The notes below the pieces were generated by a model, which was not told where the DNA came from, ran no database searches, and was given only the letters and a program-made list of their open reading frames with translations. 40,028 bases of DNA from contig JAEYZH010000054.1 in NCBI GenBank assembly GCA_023430685.1, positions 1 through 40,028 of the forward strand, read 5' to 3'. This stretch comes from Pseudomonadota bacterium. Lineage in GTDB: Bacteria; Pseudomonadota; Gammaproteobacteria; Xanthomonadales; Rhodanobacteraceae. Made by a program: the position numbers and the translations under genes. Shown here piece by piece: positions 1-8,912 of this stretch (position 1 is the first letter of the stretch; each line of letters starts with the position of its first letter).

Positions 1-55
1 CGCGCTGGTGGGTCTCGCGCGGAGACATCACGCGAAGACCGATTCTTGTCGCGCG

Positions 56-92
56 CTGCGACCCACCCTACGGCCTGCGACCCACCCTACGG
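56..92. repeat. Tandem 19-bp repeat at the end of the HAD gene
   Basis: The 18-mer CTGCGACCCACCCTACGG occurs twice (56-73 and 75-92). Read on the minus strand it begins GTAGGGTGGGTCGCAGG, and its first TAG is the stop codon of the HAD gene. It resembles the other dispersed GTAGG-initial repeats of this window (24.8, 30.1 and 33.7 kb). Bases 1-55 hold nothing I can identify and the element may extend beyond the window. Confidence 0.7.
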
Positions 93-719
93 TCGTTCGG
101 CTGCCCACAGCGTCGCGATGTCGCGCACGTGCGCGAATTCGTGCGTCGCGTGGTGGCGCAGCAGTTCCGGGGCGCCGTAGCCCCAGCCGACCGCGCCGAA
201 TGCGACGCCTTCGGCGTTCGCCGCTTCGCCGTCGCTGTCCTGGTCCCCGATGTAGATCGCATCGGTCGGCGCGACGCGCGCCCGGCGCAGCATCGAACGG
301 AGACGCGGGCGCTTGCCGAGTATCGACATGCCGCATTCGACGTGCGCGAAGCGCGCGAACGCATCGAGTCCCATCACGCGCTCGACGTTGTCGCGCGCAT
401 TCGACGTCAGCAGGCCGAGCACGATGCCGCGCTCCGCAAGTTCGCCGAGCGTCGCCTCGATGCCGTCGAACAGCGCGATGTCGCTCGCGTCGCGCATCAT
501 CGCGCGGTAATCGCGCGCGACCAGCGGCAGTTTCCATGCCGGAAGCCGGCTGCGCGCGAGGATCTGCGCGACGCTGCTCCGCCGCAGCGAATCGATCTCG
601 GCGACCTCCACGCGCGAAAACCCGTGGCGGTCCGCGAGCACCTGCTGCGCGCGCATGAAGAACGGGAAGCTGTCGGCGAGCGTGCCGTCGAAGTCGAAGA
701 TCGCGAACCTGTAGCTCAT
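87..719 (-). CDS. HAD-superfamily hydrolase (phosphoglycolate-phosphatase-like)
   Basis: A 210-residue cytoplasmic phosphatase of the haloacid dehalogenase family. All four HAD motifs are visible: DFDGTLADS near residue 8 (nucleophile and general acid Asp), LTSN in the middle, the lysine in GKRPR, and GDQDSD for magnesium binding near residue 160. A helical cap lies between motifs I and II, as in Gph/PGP-type phosphatases acting on small phosphate esters; the substrate cannot be told from sequence. The start at 719 places the first motif eight residues in, as usual; the open frame continues upstream but without HAD features. The stop codon is provided by the flanking repeat. A second, distinct HAD protein lies at 21.4 kb. 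Confidence 0.88.
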   Translation of the reverse strand: MSYRFAIFDFDGTLADSFPFFMRAQQVLADRHGFSRVEVAEIDSLRRSSVAQILARSRLPAWKLPLVARDYRAMMRDASDIALFDGIEATLGELAERGIVLGLLTSNARDNVERVMGLDAFARFAHVECGMSILGKRPRLRSMLRRARVAPTDAIYIGDQDSDGEAANAEGVAFGAVGWGYGAPELLRHHATHEFAHVRDIATLWAAERP

Positions 720-745
720 TGCGCGGGGTCGTGGCCGGGTGCGCG

Positions 746-751
746 ATCGTA
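746..751 (-). promoter_or_regulatory. -10-like element of the HAD gene
   Basis: TACGAT on the minus strand, 26 bases upstream of the HAD start at 719. It matches the TA-N3-T element seen before many genes here; no convincing -35 box is visible. Confidence 0.3.
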
Positions 752-902
752 GCGCACGCGGGGAACGCGGCGGCCGGCCACTCGACTCCGGCCTTCGCAG
801 GCAATGAGCCGATCCGCCTCCAGGCGACGCATGCGTGCAAGGGGCGGAGCACGCGGCCGGACGCCCCGTGATCCTCGCGCAGGCCGCTTGGGAGGGTTCG
901 CC

Positions 903-2003
903 ATGTCGCTTCGCTGCACGCTTCTGCCCATCGCCGCCTCGCTCGCGATTCCGGTTGCCGCGATCGCCGGTTCCGATGCGACCACCGGCACCGACGGCTG
1001 GATGCCGTTCGACACCGGCATGGACGGTTCGGTCAATGCGGTCGCGCTGCATCGAGGCCAGCTCTACGCCGGAGGCGGCTTCCAGACCGCATCCGGCGTG
1101 CCGGCCGCGCGCATCGCCCGCTGGAACGGTTCGCAGTGGGAGCCGCTGCCCGGCGGCGGCCTCGAAGGGGGTGGCATCTTCCACATGGTGTCGTTTCGCG
1201 ACTGGCTCGTCGTCGCGGGCGGCTTCGACACCGCAGGCGGCGTCCCCGCGGACGGCCTCGCCAGATGGGACGGCGCCCAGTGGTCCGCGATTCCGGGCAG
1301 CCTGTTCCTCGCGGTCGATGCGCTCGCGGTGCACGGCGACCAGCTCGTGGTCGCGGGCGCCTCCCTCGCGAGCGGCGCGACGGAGAACATCGCACGCTGG
1401 AACGGCGCGACCTGGAGTGCGCTAGGCAGCGGGCTCGAGGACGGTGTCGATGCGCTCGGCGTGCATGCGGGCACGTTGTACGCCGCCAGCCATCTTCCGT
1501 GGCCGTCGCTCGATGACGGCATCTGGAGCTGGAACGGCAGCACGTGGACGGTCTTCGAGGACGAGCTCGACGAACGCGTGTACGCGTTCGGCAGCTGGCG
1601 GGGTCGCCTCATCGCCGCCGGGCGCTTCCAGTCGATCGGCGGCATCGCGGCGAACCGCATTGCCGTCCGCGACGGCGCGACCTGGGTGCCGCTCGGCAGC
1701 GGGCTCGGCACGGGCTTGCAGAACCAGCGCGTGGAGGCGCTCGGCGAATACAGCGGCGCGCTGTGGGCAGCCGGCTTCTTCGAGTCGGCGGGCGGCGCGC
1801 CTGCGCGCCACGTCGCGCGCTGGGACGGTGCCGCGTGGTCGCCGGTCGGCAGCGGCACCGATTGGTCCGCGTCGGCGATCGCGACCTGGGGCGGCGCACT
1901 CGTCCTCGCCGGCGGCTTCGAAACCGTGGACGATGTGCAGGTCAACTACATCGCACGCTGGCAGGCCGATCCCGTATTCGGCAACGGCTTCGAGCAGGAA
2001 TGA
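903..2003 (+). CDS. Secreted propeller-like repeat protein with C-terminal FGNGFE tail
   Basis: A 366-residue exported protein. Residues 1-23 form a signal peptide (hydrophobic core, cleavage after AIA-G or nearby). The mature part is built of about six repeats of 45-50 residues, each with a core like L-x-x-A-G-G-F, a variable loop, then I-A-R-W-[ND]-G-x-x-W-x-x-L-G-S-G; the W-[ND]-G cores fall near residues 73, 121, 165, 210, 256 and 306. This spacing suggests a beta-propeller like kelch or other W-rich repeat folds. The protein ends in DPVFGNGFEQE, a tail shared with two other exported proteins here. The start at 903 has GGAGGG six bases upstream; an open frame from 804 would bury the signal peptide. 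Function unknown; likely cell-surface or extracellular. Confidence 0.8.
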   Translation: MSLRCTLLPIAASLAIPVAAIAGSDATTGTDGWMPFDTGMDGSVNAVALHRGQLYAGGGFQTASGVPAARIARWNGSQWEPLPGGGLEGGGIFHMVSFRDWLVVAGGFDTAGGVPADGLARWDGAQWSAIPGSLFLAVDALAVHGDQLVVAGASLASGATENIARWNGATWSALGSGLEDGVDALGVHAGTLYAASHLPWPSLDDGIWSWNGSTWTVFEDELDERVYAFGSWRGRLIAAGRFQSIGGIAANRIAVRDGATWVPLGSGLGTGLQNQRVEALGEYSGALWAAGFFESAGGAPARHVARWDGAAWSPVGSGTDWSASAIATWGGALVLAGGFETVDDVQVNYIARWQADPVFGNGFEQE

Positions 2004-2152
2004 GTACGCGCCGCGCGGGCCAGCGGCACTCTCGCGCGAGGCGTGCCCGCGATCGTCCCGATGAGGGGACGCAGCAGTCCGTCTCGCGCGACGCCACGGC
2101 GAGGGCGCGTGGGCTAGCATGCGCGTTTGCCGCCATCATCCGCGAGGATCGC

Positions 2153-3090
<938 letters not shown>

Positions 3091-3094
<4 letters not shown>

Positions 3095-3852
3095 ACCTGC
3101 ATGCGATCCGCGCGATCTACCGCTTCGAGATGGCGCGCACGTTCCGCACGATCACGCAGTCGATCGCCTCGCCGGTGCTGTCGACCTCGCTCTACTTCGT
3201 CGTGTTCGGCAGCGCGATCGGCTCGCGCATGGGCGAGATCGACGGCGTCAGCTACGGTGCGTTCATCATCCCGGGACTGATCATGCTCTCGCTGCTCAAC
3301 GAGAGCATCTCCAACGCCTCGTTCGGCATCTACATGCCGAAGTGGGCCGGCACGATCTTCGAGCTGCTGTCGGCGCCGGTGTCGTTCGTCGAGGTCGTGC
3401 TCGGTTACGTCGGCGCGGCCGCGACCAAGTCGGTGATGCTCGGCGTGCTGATCCTCGTGACCGCGCGGTTGTTCGTCCCGTACGAGATCGCGCATCCGTT
3501 CTGGATGCTCGCGTTCCTCGTGCTCACCGCGGTGACCTTCAGCCTGTTCGGTTTCATCATCGGGCTCTGGGCCGACGACTTCCAGAAGCTGCAGGTGATC
3601 CCGCTGATGGTGGTCACGCCGCTGACCTTCCTCGGCGGCGCGTTCTATTCGATCCAGATGCTGCCGCCGGTGTGGCAGAAGATCACGCTGTTCAACCCGG
3701 TCGTCTACCTGATCAGCGGCTTCCGCTGGAGCTTCTACGGGATTTCCGACGTCGACGTGCGCATCAGCGTGCTCGCGATCATCGGCTTCCTCGTCGCGTG
3801 CCTCGTCGCGGTCTGGTGGATCTTCCGCACCGGCTACAAGTTGCGCAGCTGA
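3091..3852 (+). CDS. yadH: ABC-2 type exporter, permease subunit (YadH-like)
   Basis: A 253-residue inner-membrane permease with about six hydrophobic segments, pairing with the preceding ATPase. Family features include the early VLSTSLYFVVFGSAIGSRMG stretch, SYGAFIIPGLIM near residue 55, TPLTFLGGAFYS near residue 175, NPVVYLISGFRWSF, and the C-terminal end GYKLRS. Length equals that of E. coli YadH (256 aa). Its start overlaps the ATPase stop by four bases. Directly after the stop lies a perfect 15-bp hairpin. A decayed second copy of the last ~110 bp of this gene lies about 230 bp downstream, so the 3' end was once duplicated or a paralogue was lost. Confidence 0.93.
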
Positions 3853-3885
3853 CGCGAAGCGCGACCTCGCGTCGCGCTTCGCGTC
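3851..3885 (+). terminator. Perfect 15-bp hairpin after yadH
   Basis: GACGCGAAGCGCGAC (3851-3865) pairs exactly with GTCGCGCTTCGCGTC (3871-3885) around a 5-base loop. It overlaps the last two bases of the yadH stop codon. There is no T-run behind it, so it may act as an mRNA 3'-end stabiliser or a weak terminator rather than a classical intrinsic terminator. Confidence 0.55.
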
Positions 3886-3952
3886 GAAATCCCGCGCGTC
3901 TGTTCGTCGACATCCGGAGCGCGCTGATCGGCAGTGCCGGCAGGGCTGAACG

Positions 3953-4057
3953 ATGCGATTGCTTTCGATGGTCAGGTTCAACGAGGCGGCGGGCCCGGTC
4001 CCGAGCGAGCAGCTGATGGCGGACATGGGCAAGCTGGTGCAGGAATTGACCGACTGA
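3953..4057 (+). pseudogene. N-terminal fragment of a YCII/DGPF-domain protein
   Basis: A 34-codon frame reads MRLLSMVRFNEAAGPVPSEQ and continues with LMADMGKLVQELTD before a stop. This is the typical opening of YCII-related (DGPF-domain) proteins, which carry an M-x-M-V-K-x-N-E-type first strand and an M-G-K-[LY]-[VN]-E-E-[LM] helix. Complete members are about 110-140 residues, so roughly 70% is missing. The residues are well conserved up to the stop, so the truncation is recent or was caused by a clean junction. Immediately after it comes a piece of an unrelated permease gene. Could still be expressed as a small protein, but I see no good ribosome binding site. Confidence 0.55.
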
Positions 4058-4068
4058 CCAGCAGCTCC

Positions 4069-4169
4069 AGCCGGAGCGTCTACGGCATCTCCGACCTCAC
4101 GTGCACACGAGCGTGCTCGCGATCATCGCCTTCCTGGTCGCGATCTTGCGGATCTTCTGCACCGGGTAC
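4069..4169 (+). pseudogene. Decayed duplicate of the 3' end of an ABC-2 permease gene
   Basis: This stretch aligns with 3724-3837 of yadH, matching the part encoding RWSFYGISDVDV through RTGY. Identical runs include GAGCGTGCTCGCGATCATCG-like and GGATCTTC-like blocks. Relative to yadH it has one single-base deletion near 4095 that shifts the frame and a 12-bp deletion that removes one of two adjacent CCTCGTCGCG-containing units, so it cannot encode the permease. It lacks the 5' two thirds of the gene. It is either a partial duplication of yadH or the remains of a paralogous exporter whose neighbour was the YCII gene. Confidence 0.65.
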
Positions 4170-4217
4170 GTTGGGCAGTCGATACGGCGGCCGCGCCGAG
4201 GCACGGACGTTGCGCAG

Positions 4218-4223
4218 TAGAAT
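4218..4223 (+). promoter_or_regulatory. -10-like element of the 4254 gene
   Basis: TAGAAT, 30 bases upstream of the ATG at 4254, giving a short leader that would contain the AGGGGG ribosome binding site at 4241-4246. No clear -35 box. Confidence 0.35.
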
Positions 4224-4253
4224 GCGGGATCTACATCTGCAGGGGGATGCCGC

Positions 4254-6506
4254 ATGCGCATCGGAATGGGATTTGCGGTGCTGGGCGTGCTGTGCGCGCT
4301 CGTTGCCGGTCGTTCGGCCTCGGCGGCCTACCACAGCGAACCACCGGTTGATCCGCTGTCGAGCGAGGCGCCGCTGGTGCCCTGGTCCCAGGTCTGGACG
4401 CAACGGCGCGTGGCGAACGGGATCGTTTATTTCCTGGATCGCGTGGGTCAGCGCGTTCGTCGGTTCGACGCGGCTGCGAATACATGGCTGGCCGATGTCG
4501 CGCTCGGCGGGGCAGCCGATGCGTTCGACGTCGATGCGAGTGGCATCTACCTCAAGTTTCCGGACCGCATCGAACGGCGCGGGCACGACGGTTCGGCGTT
4601 CGTCTATGCGCAGACGGACCCGGGCACCGGCGCGATGATCGAAGTGATCGGCAATGTGTTCTTGCTCGGCGATTCCGCCGACTCCCGCGTGCGCAGCCAC
4701 GACAAGGCAACAGGCGCCGAGGTCAGCTCGATCCCGATCTGGCATGACTTCACCGGCACCAGCGGGATCGACGGCGAGGGCCGCGTATTCGGACGCACGA
4801 ATGGCGTCAGCCCTTCGGACATCGTGGCGGTCAAGCTCGACCCCTCCGGCCACCTGCTCGGTTACTTCGACAGTCCGTACCACGGCGACCTCCCGCCTGC
4901 GAGCCAGACGTTCGCGCGCGAAGCGGGCGGCATGGTCGCGGACGATGCAGGCATCGTCTACGACAGCGACGACCTCTCGTACATGGGCAGCCTCGGCGGG
5001 CCGGTAAGCGGGATCGCGTGGCTCGGCGACGGGTTCGTCGCGTTGCGCGCCGGTTCGCTTTCGCTGTTCTCGAACGATCTGCGCGAAATCGGTCGGATCG
5101 CGGCGCCTGACCATCTGCTCGATGTGGTCGCCGTCGGCGCCACCGTGTACGGCATCTCGGGTTCGATCGGATCCTTGGTCATGACGCCGATCGACCTCGG
5201 CACGGCCGCACCACCGGTTCCGCCGCCGGCGCGCGGTTGGGTGGAAGCGGGCGCCCATGCGGACGAGATCCTCGGCGATGGCGAGCAGCTCGTCCTGGTC
5301 AACCGGGTCGCGCACGCGGCGTATGCCTTCCGCCCGCAGGATTGGTCGTTCGGGGCGCCCGTGCCCCTGTTCGTGAATCCGCTGCATGCAGCCTACTCGC
5401 GCGGCGACAATCGCATCTACGCCGCCTACGCCGGGGGTACGATCCATGCGTTCCCGATGGACCAGCCCGGCACCGCGGAATGGTTCACCGCGACGCCCCT
5501 GACGCCGTTCGGCCTGGCCACTGCCGGCGAATACCTGTTTGCGGGCGACTACAGCGGCGCGTGGTCGACGCATTACGTGTTCTCTCCTGCGGGGGACATG
5601 CTCTCCAATCCTGACTGGAACTATTTTTCGCGCCAGTTCGAATGGGATCCGGTGATGCGCCGGATGTATTTCCTGAGGGACGACACTTCCCCCAACGACC
5701 TGCATTTCGAGCAGATCAGCCTGGCGGGGACGATCGTCGGCGAGGGCGAGACGCCCTATCACGGCGACTACGCCTTCGACGTGCCGATCCGCGTCTCGCC
5801 TGCGGGATCACGCGTTGCGCTGGGATCGGGGCTGGTGCTCGAAACCGCCGGCTTGACGGTGGTCGGAATCATCGATGCCGCAGCAGACATCGGCTGGCTG
5901 TTCGGCGACCTGTACGCGATCACGCGCGGCTCGGAACCCAGGCTGCAGCGCTACGATGCCGGTTACAACGTCGTTTCGTCGGGACGCGTGCGCGGCACGC
6001 CGCGCCGCATGCTGCCGTCGGGCAGCGGGTTCGTCTACATCGCCGACGTGGGCGCGAGCACGATCATCGGCCGGCTAGACGGATTCCTGTCCAAGTCCGA
6101 CCTCGCGGTCGATCCAATGTCGCCGGGTTCGATATTCGCGAAGGGATCGATCGTGACCCTTCACGTCGTGGTCGGCAACAATGGCGTGGTGCCTTCGGAC
6201 GGCGCAACGGTCACGGCCGACCTTTCCGCGCTGGCGAATGCGAGTTGGCGCTGCCTGCCGGTGGCATTCGTCGCCGGCTGCGATGGCATCGTCCAGACTG
6301 GTGCACTCATCGACGTGATCGATCTCGGGGACGGCGGCAGCGCGATGTACGAAATCACCGGCCGCATCCCCGCAGGCGGCGAAGCCGACACGCTCGTTCC
6401 CGTGGCGGTGCAGCCGGCGAATGCCGCCACCGACCCCGAGCTGCGCAACAATGCACACGTGGTCCGCATCCCGATGGACCGGCTGTTCACGGACGGGTTC
6501 GACTGA
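4254..6506 (+). CDS. Large secreted protein with DUF11-like module and C-terminal FTDGFD tail
   Basis: A 750-residue exported protein of unknown function. Residues 1-24 are a signal peptide (MRIGMGFAVLGVLCALVAG followed by R-S-A-S-A-A). The bulk (about 30-600) has many short beta-like stretches with repeated phrases such as Y-F-D-S-P-Y-H-G-D and V-x-G-I-x-x-x-x-x-L, in the style of a WD-like or six-bladed propeller. Around residues 615-735 lies a DUF11/CARDB-like beta-sandwich (GSIVTLHVVVGNNG, then GATVTAD, and a closing NNAHVVRIP), a module common in extracellular proteins. It ends RLFTDGFD, the tail shared with the products at 903 and 13707. The start has AGGGGG eight bases upstream. Two cysteines (in WRCLP and GCDG) could form a disulfide within the C-terminal module. 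Confidence 0.8.
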   Translation: MRIGMGFAVLGVLCALVAGRSASAAYHSEPPVDPLSSEAPLVPWSQVWTQRRVANGIVYFLDRVGQRVRRFDAAANTWLADVALGGAADAFDVDASGIYLKFPDRIERRGHDGSAFVYAQTDPGTGAMIEVIGNVFLLGDSADSRVRSHDKATGAEVSSIPIWHDFTGTSGIDGEGRVFGRTNGVSPSDIVAVKLDPSGHLLGYFDSPYHGDLPPASQTFAREAGGMVADDAGIVYDSDDLSYMGSLGGPVSGIAWLGDGFVALRAGSLSLFSNDLREIGRIAAPDHLLDVVAVGATVYGISGSIGSLVMTPIDLGTAAPPVPPPARGWVEAGAHADEILGDGEQLVLVNRVAHAAYAFRPQDWSFGAPVPLFVNPLHAAYSRGDNRIYAAYAGGTIHAFPMDQPGTAEWFTATPLTPFGLATAGEYLFAGDYSGAWSTHYVFSPAGDMLSNPDWNYFSRQFEWDPVMRRMYFLRDDTSPNDLHFEQISLAGTIVGEGETPYHGDYAFDVPIRVSPAGSRVALGSGLVLETAGLTVVGIIDAAADIGWLFGDLYAITRGSEPRLQRYDAGYNVVSSGRVRGTPRRMLPSGSGFVYIADVGASTIIGRLDGFLSKSDLAVDPMSPGSIFAKGSIVTLHVVVGNNGVVPSDGATVTADLSALANASWRCLPVAFVAGCDGIVQTGALIDVIDLGDGGSAMYEITGRIPAGGEADTLVPVAVQPANAATDPELRNNAHVVRIPMDRLFTDGFD

Positions 6507-6628
6507 GCGCACGTTCAGCCGGACGCTCCGTGACGATGCGGCGCGAGCTGCGAGGTGGCGCGCCTCCAGCCTTGCCGCCGCTCGGACGCGGCGTGCGCCA
6601 GGCGTGACAGGTTGCCCGCGCGCGACGC

Positions 6629-6634
6629 TATGAT
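6629..6634 (+). promoter_or_regulatory. -10-like element of the 6678 gene
   Basis: TATGAT, 43 bases upstream of the chosen start at 6678. It lies after the terminus of the preceding gene and fits the TA-N3-T pattern of this window. Confidence 0.35.
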
Positions 6635-6677
6635 CGCAATGTACGCCGGTGCCTGCCGGCATGCCGGCGGGGGCGAC

Positions 6678-7505
6678 ATGGCCGACAGTTCCGAAACCCT
6701 CACGCGTGCGGACGCCTTGCAGTACCTGCGACGCTTTCCCTCGCAAGGCATGTCCACCGTCCTCGGCAACCTGATCGGCGTGCTCGCCGGCAACGCGATC
6801 GTGCTGCACCTGCTCGTCGAGGGACGCCTGCGCGCCGCACACCTGATCGCGCTGGTGATGGCCGAAACGGTGCTGCTGGTCACGATCGCCTGGCTGCAGC
6901 ACCGATTCGTGCCGCGGCGCGACTGGTCCGAACAGCCCAAGCCGCTGCGCGAACGCCTGTTCCTGTTCGCGTTCGTGCTGGTCTGGCTCGGCGGCGCCTA
7001 CAGCGTGTCGCTGCTGATGGTCGGCGGCTTCGGCGATTTCGGCGCGCTGCTGCGCGGTCCCGACGCGTGGATCGAGGCCGGCCTGCACCGGCCGCTCGCG
7101 ATCACGCTGGCGCTCGCGCTGGTGCATGCGCACGCCGACCACGTGCATTACCGCGAGCAGGGCGGGCCGTTCCTCTCCACGGTTTCGCATGACGCGATCG
7201 GGCGCTACCTCACGTTGCTGTTCGGCGGCATCCCGTTCGCGTTGCCGTTCTTCGTGGTCGTGTTCGGCGGCTTCAAGCTGGTCGAGTTCGTGCTCGGCCG
7301 GATGCGCACGGCGCCCGGCGAATCGATGCTCGGCAGCCTCGCGATGCTGCTCGTCGCGGGTGGCGGCTTCGCGGTGATCTCGTGGCTGATGGCGAGCGGC
7401 GTGGCGGGCTGGGCGATCGGCTTCGTGGTCGCGAAGGTCATCGCCGAACTCATGGTCGCCGCGATCCCGCTCGTGATGGCCAAGGTCGCGCGCGACGGCC
7501 CGTGA
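6678..7505 (+). CDS. Polytopic membrane protein of unknown function
   Basis: A 275-residue inner-membrane protein with about seven hydrophobic segments, among them GNLIGVLAGNAIVLHLLV, LFLFAFVLVWLGG, YLTLLFGGIPFALPFFVVVF, MLLVAGGGFAVISWLMA and a final FVVAKVIAELMVAAIPLVMA. A short cytoplasmic N-terminus (MADSSETLTRADALQYLRR) precedes the first segment. A histidine-rich run, VHAHADHVHYRE, lies in the middle and could bind metal, but that is a guess. I recognise no family. The start at 6678 was chosen because GCGGGGGCGA lies just upstream and the longer open frame from 6555 is arginine-rich and passes through the probable promoter. It is convergent with serA, with 43 bases between the stops. Confidence 0.75.
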   Translation: MADSSETLTRADALQYLRRFPSQGMSTVLGNLIGVLAGNAIVLHLLVEGRLRAAHLIALVMAETVLLVTIAWLQHRFVPRRDWSEQPKPLRERLFLFAFVLVWLGGAYSVSLLMVGGFGDFGALLRGPDAWIEAGLHRPLAITLALALVHAHADHVHYREQGGPFLSTVSHDAIGRYLTLLFGGIPFALPFFVVVFGGFKLVEFVLGRMRTAPGESMLGSLAMLLVAGGGFAVISWLMASGVAGWAIGFVVAKVIAELMVAAIPLVMAKVARDGP

Positions 7506-7548
7506 GCCTTCGAGGTCGCGCACGGGATGCGCGCAGCGCGATGACCCT

Positions 7549-8784
7549 TCAGTACAACACGCGCGTGCGCAGCGTGCCGGGGATCGCGGCGAGTGCGTCG
7601 CGCAGCGCGCTGGCCTTCTCTTCGGAGCTGGACACGTCGGCGACGACGTAGCCGATCGTCGGGTTGGTCTGCAGGTACTGGCCGTCGATGTTGACGTTCT
7701 CGCGCGAGAACACTTCGTTGATGCGCGAGAGCATGCCGGGCACGTTGCGGTGGATGTGCAGGAGGCGCCGGCTGTCCGGGTGCTCGGGCAGCGTGACTTC
7801 GGGGAAGTTCACCGCCGACAGGGTCGAGCCGTTGTCGCTGTAACGCACGAGCTTGGCGGCGACCTCGATGCCGATGTTGTCCTGCGCCTCGAGCGTGCTG
7901 CCGGCGACGTGCGGCGTCAGGATCACGTTGTCCATGCCGATCAGCGGCGACACGAACGGTTCCGCGTTGCCGGTCGGCTCCTGCGGGAACACGTCGACCG
8001 CCGCGCCGACGAGGTGGCCGCCGCGCAACGCCTCGGCGAGCGCGTCGATGTCGACGACGCTGCCGCGCGCGGCGTTGATGAGCACCGCGCCCGCGCGCAT
8101 CCGCGAGAGCTGCGCCGCGCCGATCATCAGGCGCGTCTGCGGCGTCTCCGGCACGTGCAGCGTGACCACGTCCGCCTGCGCGAGCAGTTCGTCGAGGCTC
8201 GCGGCCGCGCGCGCGTTGCCGAGCGCGAGCTTGGCCTCGACGTCGTGGAACAGCACGCGCATCCCGAGCCCTTCGGCCAGCAGGCCGACCTGGGTGCCGA
8301 TGTGGCCGTAGCCGACGATGCCGAGCACCTTGCCGCGCACTTCGTAGCTGCCCGCGGCCGACTTGGACCAGCCGCCGCGGTGGCATTCGGCATTCTTCTG
8401 CGGAATCCGTCGCATCAGCAGGATCGCCTCGGCGATCACGAGCTCGGCGACGCTGCGGGTGTTGGAGTAGGGCGCGTTGAACACCGGCACGCCGGCGGCC
8501 TGCGCGGCCGCGAGGTCGACCTGGTTGGTGCCGATGCAGAAGCAGCCGACCGCGAGCAGGCGCCGCGCATGCGCGAGCACCTCGGCGTCGAGCTGGGTGC
8601 GCGAGCGGATCCCGACGATGTGCGCGTCCGCGATGCGACGCTTGAGTTCGTCCTCGGGCAACGACTTTTCGTGCAGCTCGACCTCGGTGTAACCCGCGGC
8701 CGCGAACGTGTCGATCGCGCTGCGGCTGATGCCCTCGAGCAGCAGCACGCGGATGTCCTGTTTCGGGAACGAGGTTCGGCTCAT
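7549..8784 (-). CDS. serA: D-3-phosphoglycerate dehydrogenase
   Basis: A 411-residue cytoplasmic enzyme for the first step of serine synthesis, oxidising 3-phosphoglycerate with NAD. The nucleotide-binding fold shows GIVGYGHIGTQVG near residue 155. Active-site landmarks are NAARG near 235 (substrate Arg), the VDVFPQEP segment (Glu) and LTPHVAGSTLEAQ near 290 (catalytic His), followed by a C-terminal ACT domain starting about residue 337 (LHIHRNVPGMLSRIN) that in E. coli SerA binds serine for feedback inhibition. Length and domain order match E. coli SerA (410 aa). It is transcribed divergently from the FAD dehydrogenase at 8913. A 3-phosphoglycerate consumer, it is functionally linked to pgk at 20 kb. 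Confidence 0.96.
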   Translation of the reverse strand: MSRTSFPKQDIRVLLLEGISRSAIDTFAAAGYTEVELHEKSLPEDELKRRIADAHIVGIRSRTQLDAEVLAHARRLLAVGCFCIGTNQVDLAAAQAAGVPVFNAPYSNTRSVAELVIAEAILLMRRIPQKNAECHRGGWSKSAAGSYEVRGKVLGIVGYGHIGTQVGLLAEGLGMRVLFHDVEAKLALGNARAAASLDELLAQADVVTLHVPETPQTRLMIGAAQLSRMRAGAVLINAARGSVVDIDALAEALRGGHLVGAAVDVFPQEPTGNAEPFVSPLIGMDNVILTPHVAGSTLEAQDNIGIEVAAKLVRYSDNGSTLSAVNFPEVTLPEHPDSRRLLHIHRNVPGMLSRINEVFSRENVNIDGQYLQTNPTIGYVVADVSSSEEKASALRDALAAIPGTLRTRVLY

Positions 8785-8912
8785 GGCAGGCTGGCGGTGA
8801 ACGTGTTGCAGGGTCGGGCACTATGCCAGAACGCGCGCTGTATGCGGCACTGCAGCAGTGGACCGCGGACCGCGCGACTGGCACGCTGGGCTTCCGTCCC
8901 CACGGCCAGCCG

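Noticed and set aside
87..1334. A 415-residue version of the HAD protein beginning at 1334 on the minus strand
   Set aside because: The first 205 residues overlap the plus-strand secreted protein, are low-complexity and Arg-rich, and precede the natural HAD start with its own promoter-like site.
8823..8912. N-terminal extension of the FAD dehydrogenase from ATG 8823
   Set aside because: The ATG sits in a -10-like sequence and the 30 extra residues have no family support.
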